DNA of 25,414 nucleotides from MGNI01 sp964353875 (GTDB taxonomy: Bacteria > Chloroflexota > Anaerolineae > Anaerolineales > E44-bin32). Of the stretch, positions 1 through 7,467 are shown piece by piece. The translations under genes and the position numbers were made by a program. Where the stretch lies: contig CAYGXU010000042.1 in the NCBI GenBank assembly GCA_964353875.1, positions 1-25,414 on the forward strand, written 5' to 3'. The notes beneath the pieces are model-generated. The model did not search any database. It was not told where the DNA came from and worked only from the letters and a program-made list of their open reading frames with translations. The first letter of the stretch is position 1; every line of letters begins with the position of its first letter.

Positions 1-8
1 GATATAGC

Positions 9-30
9 GGCGGGCAGGGAAACCCGCCCT
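9..30. repeat. GC-rich dispersed repeat with short inverted arms
   Basis: GGCGGG (9-14) and CCCGCC (23-28) form a 6-bp hairpin just downstream of ecfT on the minus strand. The same 22-bp unit recurs at 16505-16526 with two mismatches, so it is a dispersed repeat and not only a local terminator. No T-run follows the hairpin in either direction, so intrinsic termination is not supported. Confidence 0.55.
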
Positions 31-45
31 ACGCCCTGCATCTTT

Positions 46-921
46 CTACCCCCCTGCCATCCGTAAGAACCACTCGGGAACCCAGAAGCGACCGATGCCC
101 ACAGCAGTAATGACAATCGATCCGATCAGCAGGAGCACGGCGAAGGCGATCAAAGCATAATCCCGGCGGCGATAGTGCAGTTGCTCGAGCCAGGTGCGCG
201 GTCCGACGCCGAAGGCTCTTAAATCCATGGCGTCGATGATGTCCTCACTGCCGATGATGGCATGGATGGTGACGGGCACGATTAAAGGTGCCAGTTTGCG
301 CACCTGAGCGAACAGCCCCCCTTTGAGTTTTTCAATCTCGTAACCTCGCGCTCGTTGGGCGTCCATCGTCATCTGGAAATCACGCCCATAAGTGGGGATG
401 AAGCGCATGGTCAGGTCCATGGCATAGGCGAATTTATCTGGCAGCCCCAAACCACGGAATGTAATTCCATAATGCGCCGGATTGAGTGAATAGGGGATGA
501 GGATGGTCATGCTGGCCAGGCTAAAAACGCGCGTGAGCATGCTTAGGGCATATATCGTCCGCTCGACTGTGATATGGAGCGTCGGTCGCCAGCCCAAAAT
601 GGTGAAAGATGCTTCCAGCTTTCGAAGGGTGTGTTCAACTTTATACAACTCAACGCCACCCCGCCCAGTTAGAAAAGTTAACAATGAGAAGAAGATGATG
701 AAACTGCCGATGAACAGCCAGGCACGACGCATCTCACGCCATTGAATGCCTGAGGTGAAGATCACGAAAAGCGCAATGGCGAAGAAACCAAGCAGGAAAC
801 GCAGATCCCAGTAAAGCACGGAACTGACCAGGTAGCATCCGTAGAAGATGATCCAAGCTCTCGGATCAAAGCTCTGAATGAAGGATCTTTCTCGTTTCCG
901 ATAGCGCCAGGTTACCAGCAT
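46..921 (-). CDS. ecfT: ECF transporter transmembrane subunit EcfT
   Basis: This is the energy-coupling membrane subunit that links the ATPases to the substrate-binding S component of an energy-coupling factor importer. The 291-residue protein has clusters of hydrophobic helices at about 23-57, 68-88, 125-146 and 254-280. It carries two coupling motifs typical of EcfT, an Ala-Arg-Gly at about 191-193 (within AQRARGYEIE) and a second RAFG at about 235-238, which in the family contact the two ATPase domains. It is the last gene of a minus-strand set, 69 bp after the S component, following the fused ATPase. The ATG at 921 is preceded by a GGAGGGG-like stretch. The family assignment is firm. The substrate cannot be read from this subunit. 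Confidence 0.9.
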   Translation of the reverse strand: MLVTWRYRKRERSFIQSFDPRAWIIFYGCYLVSSVLYWDLRFLLGFFAIALFVIFTSGIQWREMRRAWLFIGSFIIFFSLLTFLTGRGGVELYKVEHTLRKLEASFTILGWRPTLHITVERTIYALSMLTRVFSLASMTILIPYSLNPAHYGITFRGLGLPDKFAYAMDLTMRFIPTYGRDFQMTMDAQRARGYEIEKLKGGLFAQVRKLAPLIVPVTIHAIIGSEDIIDAMDLRAFGVGPRTWLEQLHYRRRDYALIAFAVLLLIGSIVITAVGIGRFWVPEWFLRMAGG

Positions 922-990
922 TGTCTACCCAATATGGAGGGGCTGGAGACCCACGAGGATGTGAGTCTCCACCCGGACAACAGTTTACCC

Positions 991-1923
991 CTACCGTCCA
1001 GCTTGTCGTTGAACGGCCTTGTAAGCTGCGATGAGAATCGGCACCAGGATGGCGGCGAAGATCAAATTTGGACCGGCGGCTGGTAAAAACTCGCCTACAA
1101 TGGCGACGGGAGGTGCATAACCGTTGATCCAAATATCTGAGATCGCTGCAAAACCCAGACCGATGAAGTTGCCCAACATGCCCCAGGCAACTGCTGCGCC
1201 TAAGTCTATATCTTTTGAAAAGGCGTAGCGGACAACCAGCACGAGTACAAAACCGACCACGGCTGAGAGACCAGCAAACCAGGAGATGGTCGCATCGCCG
1301 AAAATCCCCGCTTCCACATCAAAGAAGGTCAAGTTAGGTACTGCGCGGAAGAGGAAGAAGGTGATTGTGCCAACTGCAGCCAGCACCGCGCTGATGATCA
1401 GGACCGTGTCCATGCTCTTCTTCTTATCCTTATAAAGCATGACCATTCCGGAGATCATCCCGATTAGGCCATTGCCTAGGCTCCATTGAGGCGAAAGGCC
1501 GAATCCGGTGAGCGCGTCTCCGAACATGTTGCCCACCGCGCCTGTGAAGAAGCCCACGACTGGACCGAAGACATACCCGAAGAACATGGGGATGGCGATT
1601 GCAGGCCTGAGAGCCACCTGGCTCACTGACGGAACGGCAAATACGGTGCCATTGAACAGGAAGGAGAACACCGCGTAGAGCGCTGCACCAATGGCCATGT
1701 ACACCACTTCACGCGTTCCAACCTTCCAAGCCTCACTGGTGCGCGTAAACCAGTAGACCAGGAAAACAGCCACGAGACCTATCGCGACGAAGGCGAAACG
1801 CAAGAGGGGTTGTTCGGTTATTTTCAGGTTCTCGTTCACTAAGCCGCCGAGCCACGTGATCAGTAAGAAGATGATCAACACGGCGACCAGGGCTATGATT
1901 ACAAAAAGCAATCTGCGGTTCAT
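991..1923 (-). CDS. ECF transporter substrate-specific (S) component, substrate unknown
   Basis: This is the substrate-binding membrane protein of the ECF importer. At 310 residues it is longer than most S components (about 180-220). The extra length is an N-terminal part with two predicted helices (about 4-24 and 42-60). The core starts near residue 72 and contains the loop ALRPAIAIP and the segment FFTGAVGNMFGDALTG, which resembles the ECF riboflavin-transporter S family (PF07155-like). That resemblance does not fix the ligand. The ATG at 1923 has a strong AAAGGAGGG ribosome binding site. It lies between ecfA and ecfT in one operon. The SAM hydroxide adenosyltransferase upstream of the operon suggests a nucleoside- or methionine-related substrate, but this is inference only. 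Confidence 0.85.
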   Translation of the reverse strand: MNRRLLFVIIALVAVLIIFLLITWLGGLVNENLKITEQPLLRFAFVAIGLVAVFLVYWFTRTSEAWKVGTREVVYMAIGAALYAVFSFLFNGTVFAVPSVSQVALRPAIAIPMFFGYVFGPVVGFFTGAVGNMFGDALTGFGLSPQWSLGNGLIGMISGMVMLYKDKKKSMDTVLIISAVLAAVGTITFFLFRAVPNLTFFDVEAGIFGDATISWFAGLSAVVGFVLVLVVRYAFSKDIDLGAAVAWGMLGNFIGLGFAAISDIWINGYAPPVAIVGEFLPAAGPNLIFAAILVPILIAAYKAVQRQAGR

Positions 1924-1993
1924 TTAGACCCTCCTTTATGATTTTGCATGAATCTTCCGAATCCATTTCCTTATGGGCTTCCGGCTCCGCCCT

Positions 1994-3619
1994 TTACACC
2001 ACTGGAGAAAAGCCTGCCAGCGCCTCTGCGCGCATGAATTGCTCAGTCTGCTCAAACATCTGAAGGTTGAGTTCCAACAACGATGTGGGCACTAAACGAC
2101 AGGCTCTAAGCAAGCCGTCATCCCGCAGAACAGCTTCTGGCGACCCGTCGGCGACGATCCTCCCCTCATTGACCAGGATGACCCGATTGGCATAGACCAC
2201 AGCCATGTCAATATCGTGGGTGATGAACAGGATTGCTTCGAAGCTGGGCAGTTGTAGGATGGAGTCCATAAAACCCATGTAGTTCTTATAATCCTGTCCC
2301 GCCGTGGGTTCATCCATCACCAGGATCTTTGAGCGCATGGCCAAAATGGCAGCGATGGTCACTCGCTTTTGCTGACCAAAAGAAAGCGCTAATGGGGGAT
2401 TCTCCTCCAGGCCGGAAAGATTGACGATATGGATTGCCTCTCTCACCTCCTTTTCGATCTGATCTTTTGTGTGACCTAAATTCTTGGGTCCGAAAGCCAG
2501 CTCCTCCTCCACACTGGGCGCGAATAGCATATGGCTAGGGCTTTGGAAGACATAGCCCAGCGTGCTGGCGATTTGGGCAACACTCAACTCGCTCGTATCA
2601 CGCCCCTCTACCCATACTCTCCCCGATTTCGGTTTCAATAATCCAATCGCATGCTTTACCAGAGTCGTCTTCCCTGCACCGTTGGGTCCCAAGATCGCAA
2701 TGACATCCCCTCGATGAATGCGTAAATCAACCTTGTACAGCACCGGAGTACCGCTCTCATATTCAAAAGTAACACCTTCAAAGTGAACAAGTGGCGTATC
2801 TCTTTTCTCTTTATCGATGGAGAGTTGAGTTTTGGCCGCAGACAGGGGATTCGCAGCCGCCATTTTAACGATCATCGCTGCGGGTAGTTTCACCTCATGG
2901 TAGTCCACTGCCTTTTCCAGCCCCTCTGCCGCGCCGAAATAAGTCACTACGCCATCCATCATCAACATCACACGATCGGGCCTGATCTTGAGCACATCCT
3001 CCACCCGATGCTCAACGATCATGACCGTCATGCCCTCATCCACCAATCGTCGCAATAATGCCAAAGCCTCCTGCGCACTGGCTGGATCCAGGCTGGCCAG
3101 CGGCTCATCCAGGAGAAGCAGACTTGGCCGCATCGTTAACACACCCGCCAGAGCAACTTTCTGCTTCTCCCCTCCTGAAAGATTATGCGTCTGTCGATCG
3201 CGGAATTCAGTAATGCCCAGGTACTCCATGGTTTTGTTTACGCGCTGCAGGATCTCCTCTCGAGGCAATCCCAGGTTCTCCAGACCAAAGGCGACTTCAC
3301 TGATCACTCTTGTCCCCAGGATCTGCCGTTCGGGATCTTGCAGGACTGTACCAACCATCTGCGAGATACGGGAGAGAGGCATTGCAGAGATGTCTTGATT
3401 TTGAATACGAATCGAGCCACTCAGCTCGCCTTTGTACGATCGGGGAATGAGGCCATTGATGCAGCGTGCCAGGGTGGTCTTACCACAGCCGCTCGGGCCA
3501 GCGATTAAAAGCAGTTCACCGGCTTCGAGGTTCAGGTTGATATCTCGAATCGCGAATTCCTGCCGGTCTCGATAGCGGAAAGATACGTTCTCCACGCTGA
3601 GAGGAAGTACATTTGCCAT
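1994..3619 (-). CDS. ecfA: ECF transporter fused double ATPase (EcfA1-EcfA2 in one chain)
   Basis: This 541-residue protein has two ABC ATPase domains in tandem and powers the ECF importer at the cytoplasmic face. Domain 1 has Walker A GPSGCGKTT (41-49), signature LSGGEKQ (about 148-154) and Walker B LLLLDEP (about 167-173). Domain 2 has Walker A GPNGAGKTT (311-319), an unusual signature LSFGQ (412-416) and Walker B VMDEP (434-438), with GQDYKN where GLDP is usual. Fused ATPases of this kind resemble B. subtilis YkoD. It is first in the ecfA-S-ecfT operon, with 70 bp to the S component. The ATG at 3619 has only a weak AGGACA-type site. No TPP or other known riboswitch was recognised in the 230 bp upstream. 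Confidence 0.92.
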   Translation of the reverse strand: MANVLPLSVENVSFRYRDRQEFAIRDINLNLEAGELLLIAGPSGCGKTTLARCINGLIPRSYKGELSGSIRIQNQDISAMPLSRISQMVGTVLQDPERQILGTRVISEVAFGLENLGLPREEILQRVNKTMEYLGITEFRDRQTHNLSGGEKQKVALAGVLTMRPSLLLLDEPLASLDPASAQEALALLRRLVDEGMTVMIVEHRVEDVLKIRPDRVMLMMDGVVTYFGAAEGLEKAVDYHEVKLPAAMIVKMAAANPLSAAKTQLSIDKEKRDTPLVHFEGVTFEYESGTPVLYKVDLRIHRGDVIAILGPNGAGKTTLVKHAIGLLKPKSGRVWVEGRDTSELSVAQIASTLGYVFQSPSHMLFAPSVEEELAFGPKNLGHTKDQIEKEVREAIHIVNLSGLEENPPLALSFGQQKRVTIAAILAMRSKILVMDEPTAGQDYKNYMGFMDSILQLPSFEAILFITHDIDMAVVYANRVILVNEGRIVADGSPEAVLRDDGLLRACRLVPTSLLELNLQMFEQTEQFMRAEALAGFSPVV

Positions 3620-3849
3620 TTATTGGTGTCCTAAAACCTTTGAACGTCCAAAGAATAAAACACATCGAGGGCTGGAAAGTCACGAACCTTTATAGGTAAA
3701 AGCGATACGATGGCTAGTAAACCAATCATACCACGGGGTTTCCATTACCTTTATGGAGTTGCAGTCATTCATCGATGAAGCCGAATTCTGTAAAGAAGAC
3801 GATGACCTTTCGAAGCGAACCTTTCACTACCGAGATTATCTCCGCTTGT
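3620..3849. other. Intergenic region between SAM hydrolase and ECF operon
   Basis: These 230 bp separate two minus-strand genes. A TATGAT hexamer occurs on the minus strand (plus-strand positions near 3726-3731), but no good -35 lies 16-18 bp upstream of it. The short plus-strand open frames here have no convincing ribosome binding site and overlap the SAM hydrolase gene antisense, so they are not called. No riboswitch or RNA gene was recognised. Confidence 0.3.
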
Positions 3850-4659
3850 TCAATATCGATCCGAGGTCACAACCTCGGGCAGGAGAACCTCGACTGGGTC
3901 CCCAATTTGAGCAACCAACCGTTCGGCCGCGCTGCCATTGACAACGGAGATGAGCAGGTCGTCAGTGCTGCTGAAGAGGGCGATCAAGCTCCCTGGCGGG
4001 CGGTCACCAAATGTATGCGCCAAACCACGAACCTCGCTATCGCCCAAGTGGATTAAGACTTGTGTTGATCTCAATTCTGATCTAGAGATGTTGGTGACCA
4101 GGCTGCCGAAGTGGTCGATGTAGATTACTTCGCCCTGCAATTGATTGCCCATTCGTTGCGGTTTGGGGAGTTTCAGCCGGACCGGATCATCGATTCGCGT
4201 GCCCATGGTGTTCATGGGCACGCCGTTTGCCAGGTGGGCAGCAATGGGAGCAAAAATATCTCTCCCATGGAAGACGTTGCTGACTTCAGAAAGCCAATAT
4301 TTCGGCTGATCGAGATGGATAAAATATGCCTGCCAGCCCCTGCTCTCGGCTCGTTCCAAGAATCTCGTGATTACGCCGTTATCGGGTCCGACGAACTTGT
4401 AAGGGCCGATCCTGGCTGCAATGGCGCGTCGGTCTGTGCCAACGCCCGGATCGACCACAACCAGGTGAATAGTCCCCTCAGGGAAATAGGGTGCGCTTCT
4501 GGCCAGCACAAAAGCTGCCTCACGGATATCCTGGGGACTGATATCGTGGCTCAGATCTACGGCCTGAGCGGAAGGCGCGATCCCCCAAATCACCCCCTTC
4601 ATCACCCCTACGTTGCCATCCTTCAAACCGAAGTCGGTCAACAGCGATATACAACTCAT
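3850..4659 (-). CDS. SAM hydroxide adenosyltransferase (DUF62 / SAM hydrolase)
   Basis: Members of this family split S-adenosylmethionine to adenosine and L-methionine using water/hydroxide; they are relatives of the fluorinase and chlorinase. With the start set at 4659 (AAGGGGG site upstream; the protein then begins MSCISLLTDFG, as the family does) it has 269 residues. The Asp-Arg-His triad known for DUF62 enzymes is present as D70 and R77 (in VDPGVGTDRRA) and H131 (in VFHGRD), with the same 7-residue Asp-Arg spacing as the archaeal enzymes. The longer frame from 4722 has no better site. It precedes the ECF operon in the same direction. The C-terminal domain (about 170-269) includes the family stretch IDHFGSLVTNI. 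A halogenase role is unlikely given the intact triad. Confidence 0.9.
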   Translation of the reverse strand: MSCISLLTDFGLKDGNVGVMKGVIWGIAPSAQAVDLSHDISPQDIREAAFVLARSAPYFPEGTIHLVVVDPGVGTDRRAIAARIGPYKFVGPDNGVITRFLERAESRGWQAYFIHLDQPKYWLSEVSNVFHGRDIFAPIAAHLANGVPMNTMGTRIDDPVRLKLPKPQRMGNQLQGEVIYIDHFGSLVTNISRSELRSTQVLIHLGDSEVRGLAHTFGDRPPGSLIALFSSTDDLLISVVNGSAAERLVAQIGDPVEVLLPEVVTSDRY

Positions 4660-4942
4660 GCTGCCCCCTTCAATGCTATCTGCATACTGCGAATGCCAGA
4701 AGGACATCCGTCTCGTACTCAATTATATGTTACATTTCGAGAATAGAATTCGATTTCCCCCAAATGATTGTTAGCAGCGTAACAACCTGGGAGATTTTTT
4801 TTAAAATGGGCTATCGCACAAGGTTTGAGTTTGCTGTAGAATGGATGACCTTTGGTTCGAAAGGATTCGGCGTTTGGTAGAACCGCTACCCATAAGGAGA
4901 GTTCTTCGCCGGTATCAAACTATTCGTTAAGGAGATCGATCG
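4660..4942. promoter_or_regulatory. Divergent intergenic region with an operator-like inverted repeat
   Basis: This region separates the leftward SAM hydrolase from the rightward lipoprotein gene. It holds a perfect inverted repeat, TTGTTA (4768-4773) and TAACAA (4780-4785), with half-sites about one helical turn apart, as is usual for a dimeric regulator. It also holds a short hairpin GGTAG/CTACC (4876-4890) in the lipoprotein leader. A TAGAAT hexamer near 4840 could be a -10, but no clear -35 goes with it. Function is inferred from layout only. Confidence 0.3.
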
Positions 4943-6067
4943 ATGAAACGTTATAACTTTATTCTCTTGGTGATATTGTGTTTGGTGTGTTCTTCGCTTG
5001 CCTGCAGTCTTCTGAATCTCGGAAAGGATGGCGAGGAGGCTTCACAGCCGACCGAAGAGAGCCCTTCGGGTCCAACGCAAGAGCCCGCAGCCGAATTTGA
5101 AACTGCTCCTCTGGATGAGTTGACCGCCTTCGATACCTCAAAGATCAAGAGTTATCGAGGCGAGATGACAATGAGCTTCGATGGCAGCTCGAATGGAAAG
5201 ACTGTCAATGGCTCCGTTTTCATGACGATTGAGATGACTTCTGAGCCGAAGGCTTCGCACTTCACCATGAAGATGGAAGGCGACAGCTTTGACGGAGAGG
5301 AAATCCTCCCAGAAATGGAGTTCTATATTGTCGGCGACAAGATGTACACAAACTTGGGCGGGGAAGGAGGCTGGATGGTGCTTCCCGCCGAATCTGATGA
5401 GAGCATAAATGATGCCTTCTTCTCATACCAGGATATTGCCGACCTGCCGCCTAATGCCCAGCGGAAATTGCTCCCTGAGAGTGTAAATGGGGTCATGTGC
5501 TGGCATTATGTATTCGATGAATCGGACTTCCCCCCGGAGGCCAGAGAGTTCGATAGTATGAGTGCTGAGCTGTGGGTTTCTGTGGATGATGGTTATGTGG
5601 TCAAGATGGATTTGACCGCCTCGGGTGCTTTTAACCAAACCGAGGGCGAGTTCCAATCCATGGACGAGGGTACAATGCATATCATCTTCGACATGAAGGA
5701 TGTCAATCAGAACTTTACCATCGAGCTGCCCCCGGAGGCTGCCTCAGCTGAAGAACTTGATTTAGGAGGTGATTTACTCGGCGACATGACATGGGAGCGC
5801 GAGGATGTGCCCCTGCCAGAGGATGCCGAGATCGTCTACACTTACGAGCAGATGGTGACTGCATACACCCTGCTTTCGGTCGAGGAAGCGCGTGACTTTA
5901 TGCTCACTCAATTGGAAGCCAATGGCTGGACTTTCAATACGGTCATCTATGAAGAGGACGATTCCTATATGGCTGATTTTACGAAGGGAGATGAAACCCT
6001 CACCATCATGATTGATGTCGCTGAAGATGAAGGTCAGAAAACAAGTATATATATTTCCATAGAGTAG
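4943..6067 (+). CDS. LolA/LppX-like secreted lipoprotein, function unknown
   Basis: This is a 374-residue exported lipoprotein. The signal peptide (about 1-20) ends in SSLAC with the lipid-anchor Cys at 21, followed by an acidic, Pro/Glu/Thr-rich linker (about 27-55). Residues about 60-265 alternate hydrophobic and polar strands (SYRGEMTMSF, GEILPEMEFYIVGDKMY and similar), recalling the LolA/LppX fold that shields a lipid or a hydrophobic ligand. A separate C-terminal domain (about 295-374) with the pattern EARDFMLTQLEANGW resembles a domain found at the ends of other bacterial lipoproteins. AAGGAG lies 7 nt before the ATG. The TAG stop is part of the first unit of the 41-bp repeat array. No enzyme motif is visible, so the exact role is unknown. 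Confidence 0.75.
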   Translation: MKRYNFILLVILCLVCSSLACSLLNLGKDGEEASQPTEESPSGPTQEPAAEFETAPLDELTAFDTSKIKSYRGEMTMSFDGSSNGKTVNGSVFMTIEMTSEPKASHFTMKMEGDSFDGEEILPEMEFYIVGDKMYTNLGGEGGWMVLPAESDESINDAFFSYQDIADLPPNAQRKLLPESVNGVMCWHYVFDESDFPPEAREFDSMSAELWVSVDDGYVVKMDLTASGAFNQTEGEFQSMDEGTMHIIFDMKDVNQNFTIELPPEAASAEELDLGGDLLGDMTWEREDVPLPEDAEIVYTYEQMVTAYTLLSVEEARDFMLTQLEANGWTFNTVIYEEDDSYMADFTKGDETLTIMIDVAEDEGQKTSIYISIE

Positions 6068-6214
6068 GGGCAACCCTTGTGGTCGCCCCCATCATGATCC
6101 AAACGTAGGGGCGTCCCTTGTGGTCGCCTTAATCCTGAGCCCAACGTAGGGGCGATCCTTGCGGTCGCCCCCATCATGATCCCAATGTAGGGGCGATCCT
6201 TGTGGTCGCCCCCC
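6064..6214. repeat. Four-copy 41-bp tandem repeat with hairpin-forming units
   Basis: Units begin at 6064, 6105, 6146 and 6187, an exact 41-bp period; the fourth is cut short. Each starts GTAGGGGC and carries complementary arms of the form GGGGCGA ... TCGCCCC around a short loop, followed by an ATCATGAT-containing spacer. Arms are perfect in copies 3 and 4, have one mismatch in copy 1 and several in copy 2. The array fills nearly all the space between two convergent genes, and the first unit supplies the stop codon of the lipoprotein gene. Confidence 0.9.
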
Positions 6215-6221
6215 TTTTTTT
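6190..6221 (+). terminator. Intrinsic terminator made from the last repeat unit
   Basis: GGGGCGA (6190-6196) pairs with TCGCCCC (6206-6212), followed by CC and seven Ts (6215-6221). This has the form of a rho-independent terminator for the plus-strand lipoprotein gene. The T-run abuts the stop codon of the convergent GTPase gene. Reading the other way there is an A-run before the hairpin but no T-run after it, so it would act in one direction. Confidence 0.7.
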
Positions 6222-7467
6222 AGTTATCCTCTTCGGACTGTTCCAGGGGAGGCAATTCCTCCAACGATCTATGTACACTTTCACGTAAAGTCACTCGCTT
6301 TGGACGTCGCTTCCCCAGGGATTTCAGGCGGTCGATCACCGTCTCCGAAACCGCTCGTGAAATTCGCTTGAGCGTGTGCTGGGATAATCTCTCCCCCCGT
6401 TCAAACCAAATCGCAGCTGCATATCCCATGGCGGTTGTCGTCCCTGCAGCTACCGCCGCGGCCAGCAACCAACTGGGAGGTCCTGCTAACTTGCTCAATT
6501 CATAGAAAAGAGTCCTTCCTAACAAACCCAGGCCGAACGTCGCCACCAGCTCACGTGCTCGCGCCAGGGTGATTTTGTAGGCATAAATGCGTGCCACGGT
6601 CAACACCATGGCGGCTTGAACCCCCACCAATGGGAAGAAATCCAAAAACGGAAGCGGTGTGACGGCAATGGCGGCTGCAGTCGAGGCGGTCCTCATGACG
6701 GTTGACTGCATTAGTTTCCAACGATACTCCGGCAGAGCGGCGCCAAGCGCCGCAACGATTCCGGGTTCGCTTTTGGCGATAGCAAGTAAGACCTTCTCGA
6801 GGCCTTCCCCCTTCTTGGCACTGATAGGGATCAGTTGATCGGAGGGGATTCCCAGACTTCCCGCAGCCTTTCCAATCACGACTGGGCTTTCCTTCTTGAG
6901 CAAGTCGATCTTATTCAAAGCCACAATTGTCGGTTTGCCTAATTCATTTACTTCAGCAAAAAGCCGCTGTTCAGGCGCTCGAATTCCGTGCATCGCATCA
7001 AAGAGCAGTACGATCACATCGGCACACTGCGCCGCCTGTAATGCCCTCTCTTTCTCATCCTCTCCCACTACTCCCGGCGCATCCGCCCCGGGGGTATCGA
7101 TCACGGTGAAGATGCCCGCATCCGCCTCTTGAGAATAACGAGTGGTTCCCGGCACCGGACTTACATCAGCCAAATCATTTTTCATACGGACAAATTGATT
7201 ATAGAGCGTCGATTTGCCCACATTGACTGGTCCCATAATCGCCACCCCATGTTTACTCCCAACTGCCTGGCGTACGTGCTCCAGGGCTTGATCGATTAAT
7301 CCTCTCCATCCTTTAAGATCACCCGGAAGCATCCTCAGCGCCTGGGATAGGCGTTCTCGCTTTTCCTTCGGGAGCGCCTCCCAGACAGATTCCAACTCTT
7401 CTTGCCATTGGTTGATATATTCCTCAAAACCGCTCTCTTGATCTCTCATAACCCTATTGTAATCCAT
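6220..7467 (-). CDS. Era/HSR1-type GTPase with DUF697 membrane domain
   Basis: This 415-residue protein joins a P-loop GTPase to a membrane region. The GTPase part shows G1 GPVNVGKS (79-86), a switch I Thr in PVPGTTR (about 105-110), G3 DTPG (124-127), G4 NKID (185-188) and G5 SAK (216-218). Residues about 255-365 match the DUF697 type: TPLPFLDFFPLVGVQ followed by two long hydrophobic stretches. Such proteins are thought to sit at the inner membrane; their targets are poorly known. Two in-frame ATGs are possible (7467 and 7449), neither with a strong ribosome binding site; the longer is given. It is transcribed toward the 41-bp repeats and stands alone. Its upstream side faces the DnaA-box region. 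Confidence 0.85.
   Translation of the reverse strand: MDYNRVMRDQESGFEEYINQWQEELESVWEALPKEKRERLSQALRMLPGDLKGWRGLIDQALEHVRQAVGSKHGVAIMGPVNVGKSTLYNQFVRMKNDLADVSPVPGTTRYSQEADAGIFTVIDTPGADAPGVVGEDEKERALQAAQCADVIVLLFDAMHGIRAPEQRLFAEVNELGKPTIVALNKIDLLKKESPVVIGKAAGSLGIPSDQLIPISAKKGEGLEKVLLAIAKSEPGIVAALGAALPEYRWKLMQSTVMRTASTAAAIAVTPLPFLDFFPLVGVQAAMVLTVARIYAYKITLARARELVATFGLGLLGRTLFYELSKLAGPPSWLLAAAVAAGTTTAMGYAAAIWFERGERLSQHTLKRISRAVSETVIDRLKSLGKRRPKRVTLRESVHRSLEELPPLEQSEEDN

Noticed and set aside
3620..3849. Possible vitamin riboswitch before the ECF operon
   Set aside because: No CUGAGA/ACCUGA-type TPP core or other known conserved core was found on the minus strand.
3753..4056. Short plus-strand open frames at the 3' side of the SAM hydrolase
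   Set aside because: They mostly lie antisense to the enzyme gene and lack start signals or recognisable protein features.
4111..4746. 211-codon plus-strand open frame
   Set aside because: It is antisense to the SAM hydroxide adenosyltransferase, whose catalytic motifs and start are clear; the plus-strand product looks like nothing known.
4853..4890. GGTTCGA-containing stretch resembling a tRNA T-arm
   Set aside because: No acceptor, D or anticodon arms can be drawn around it.
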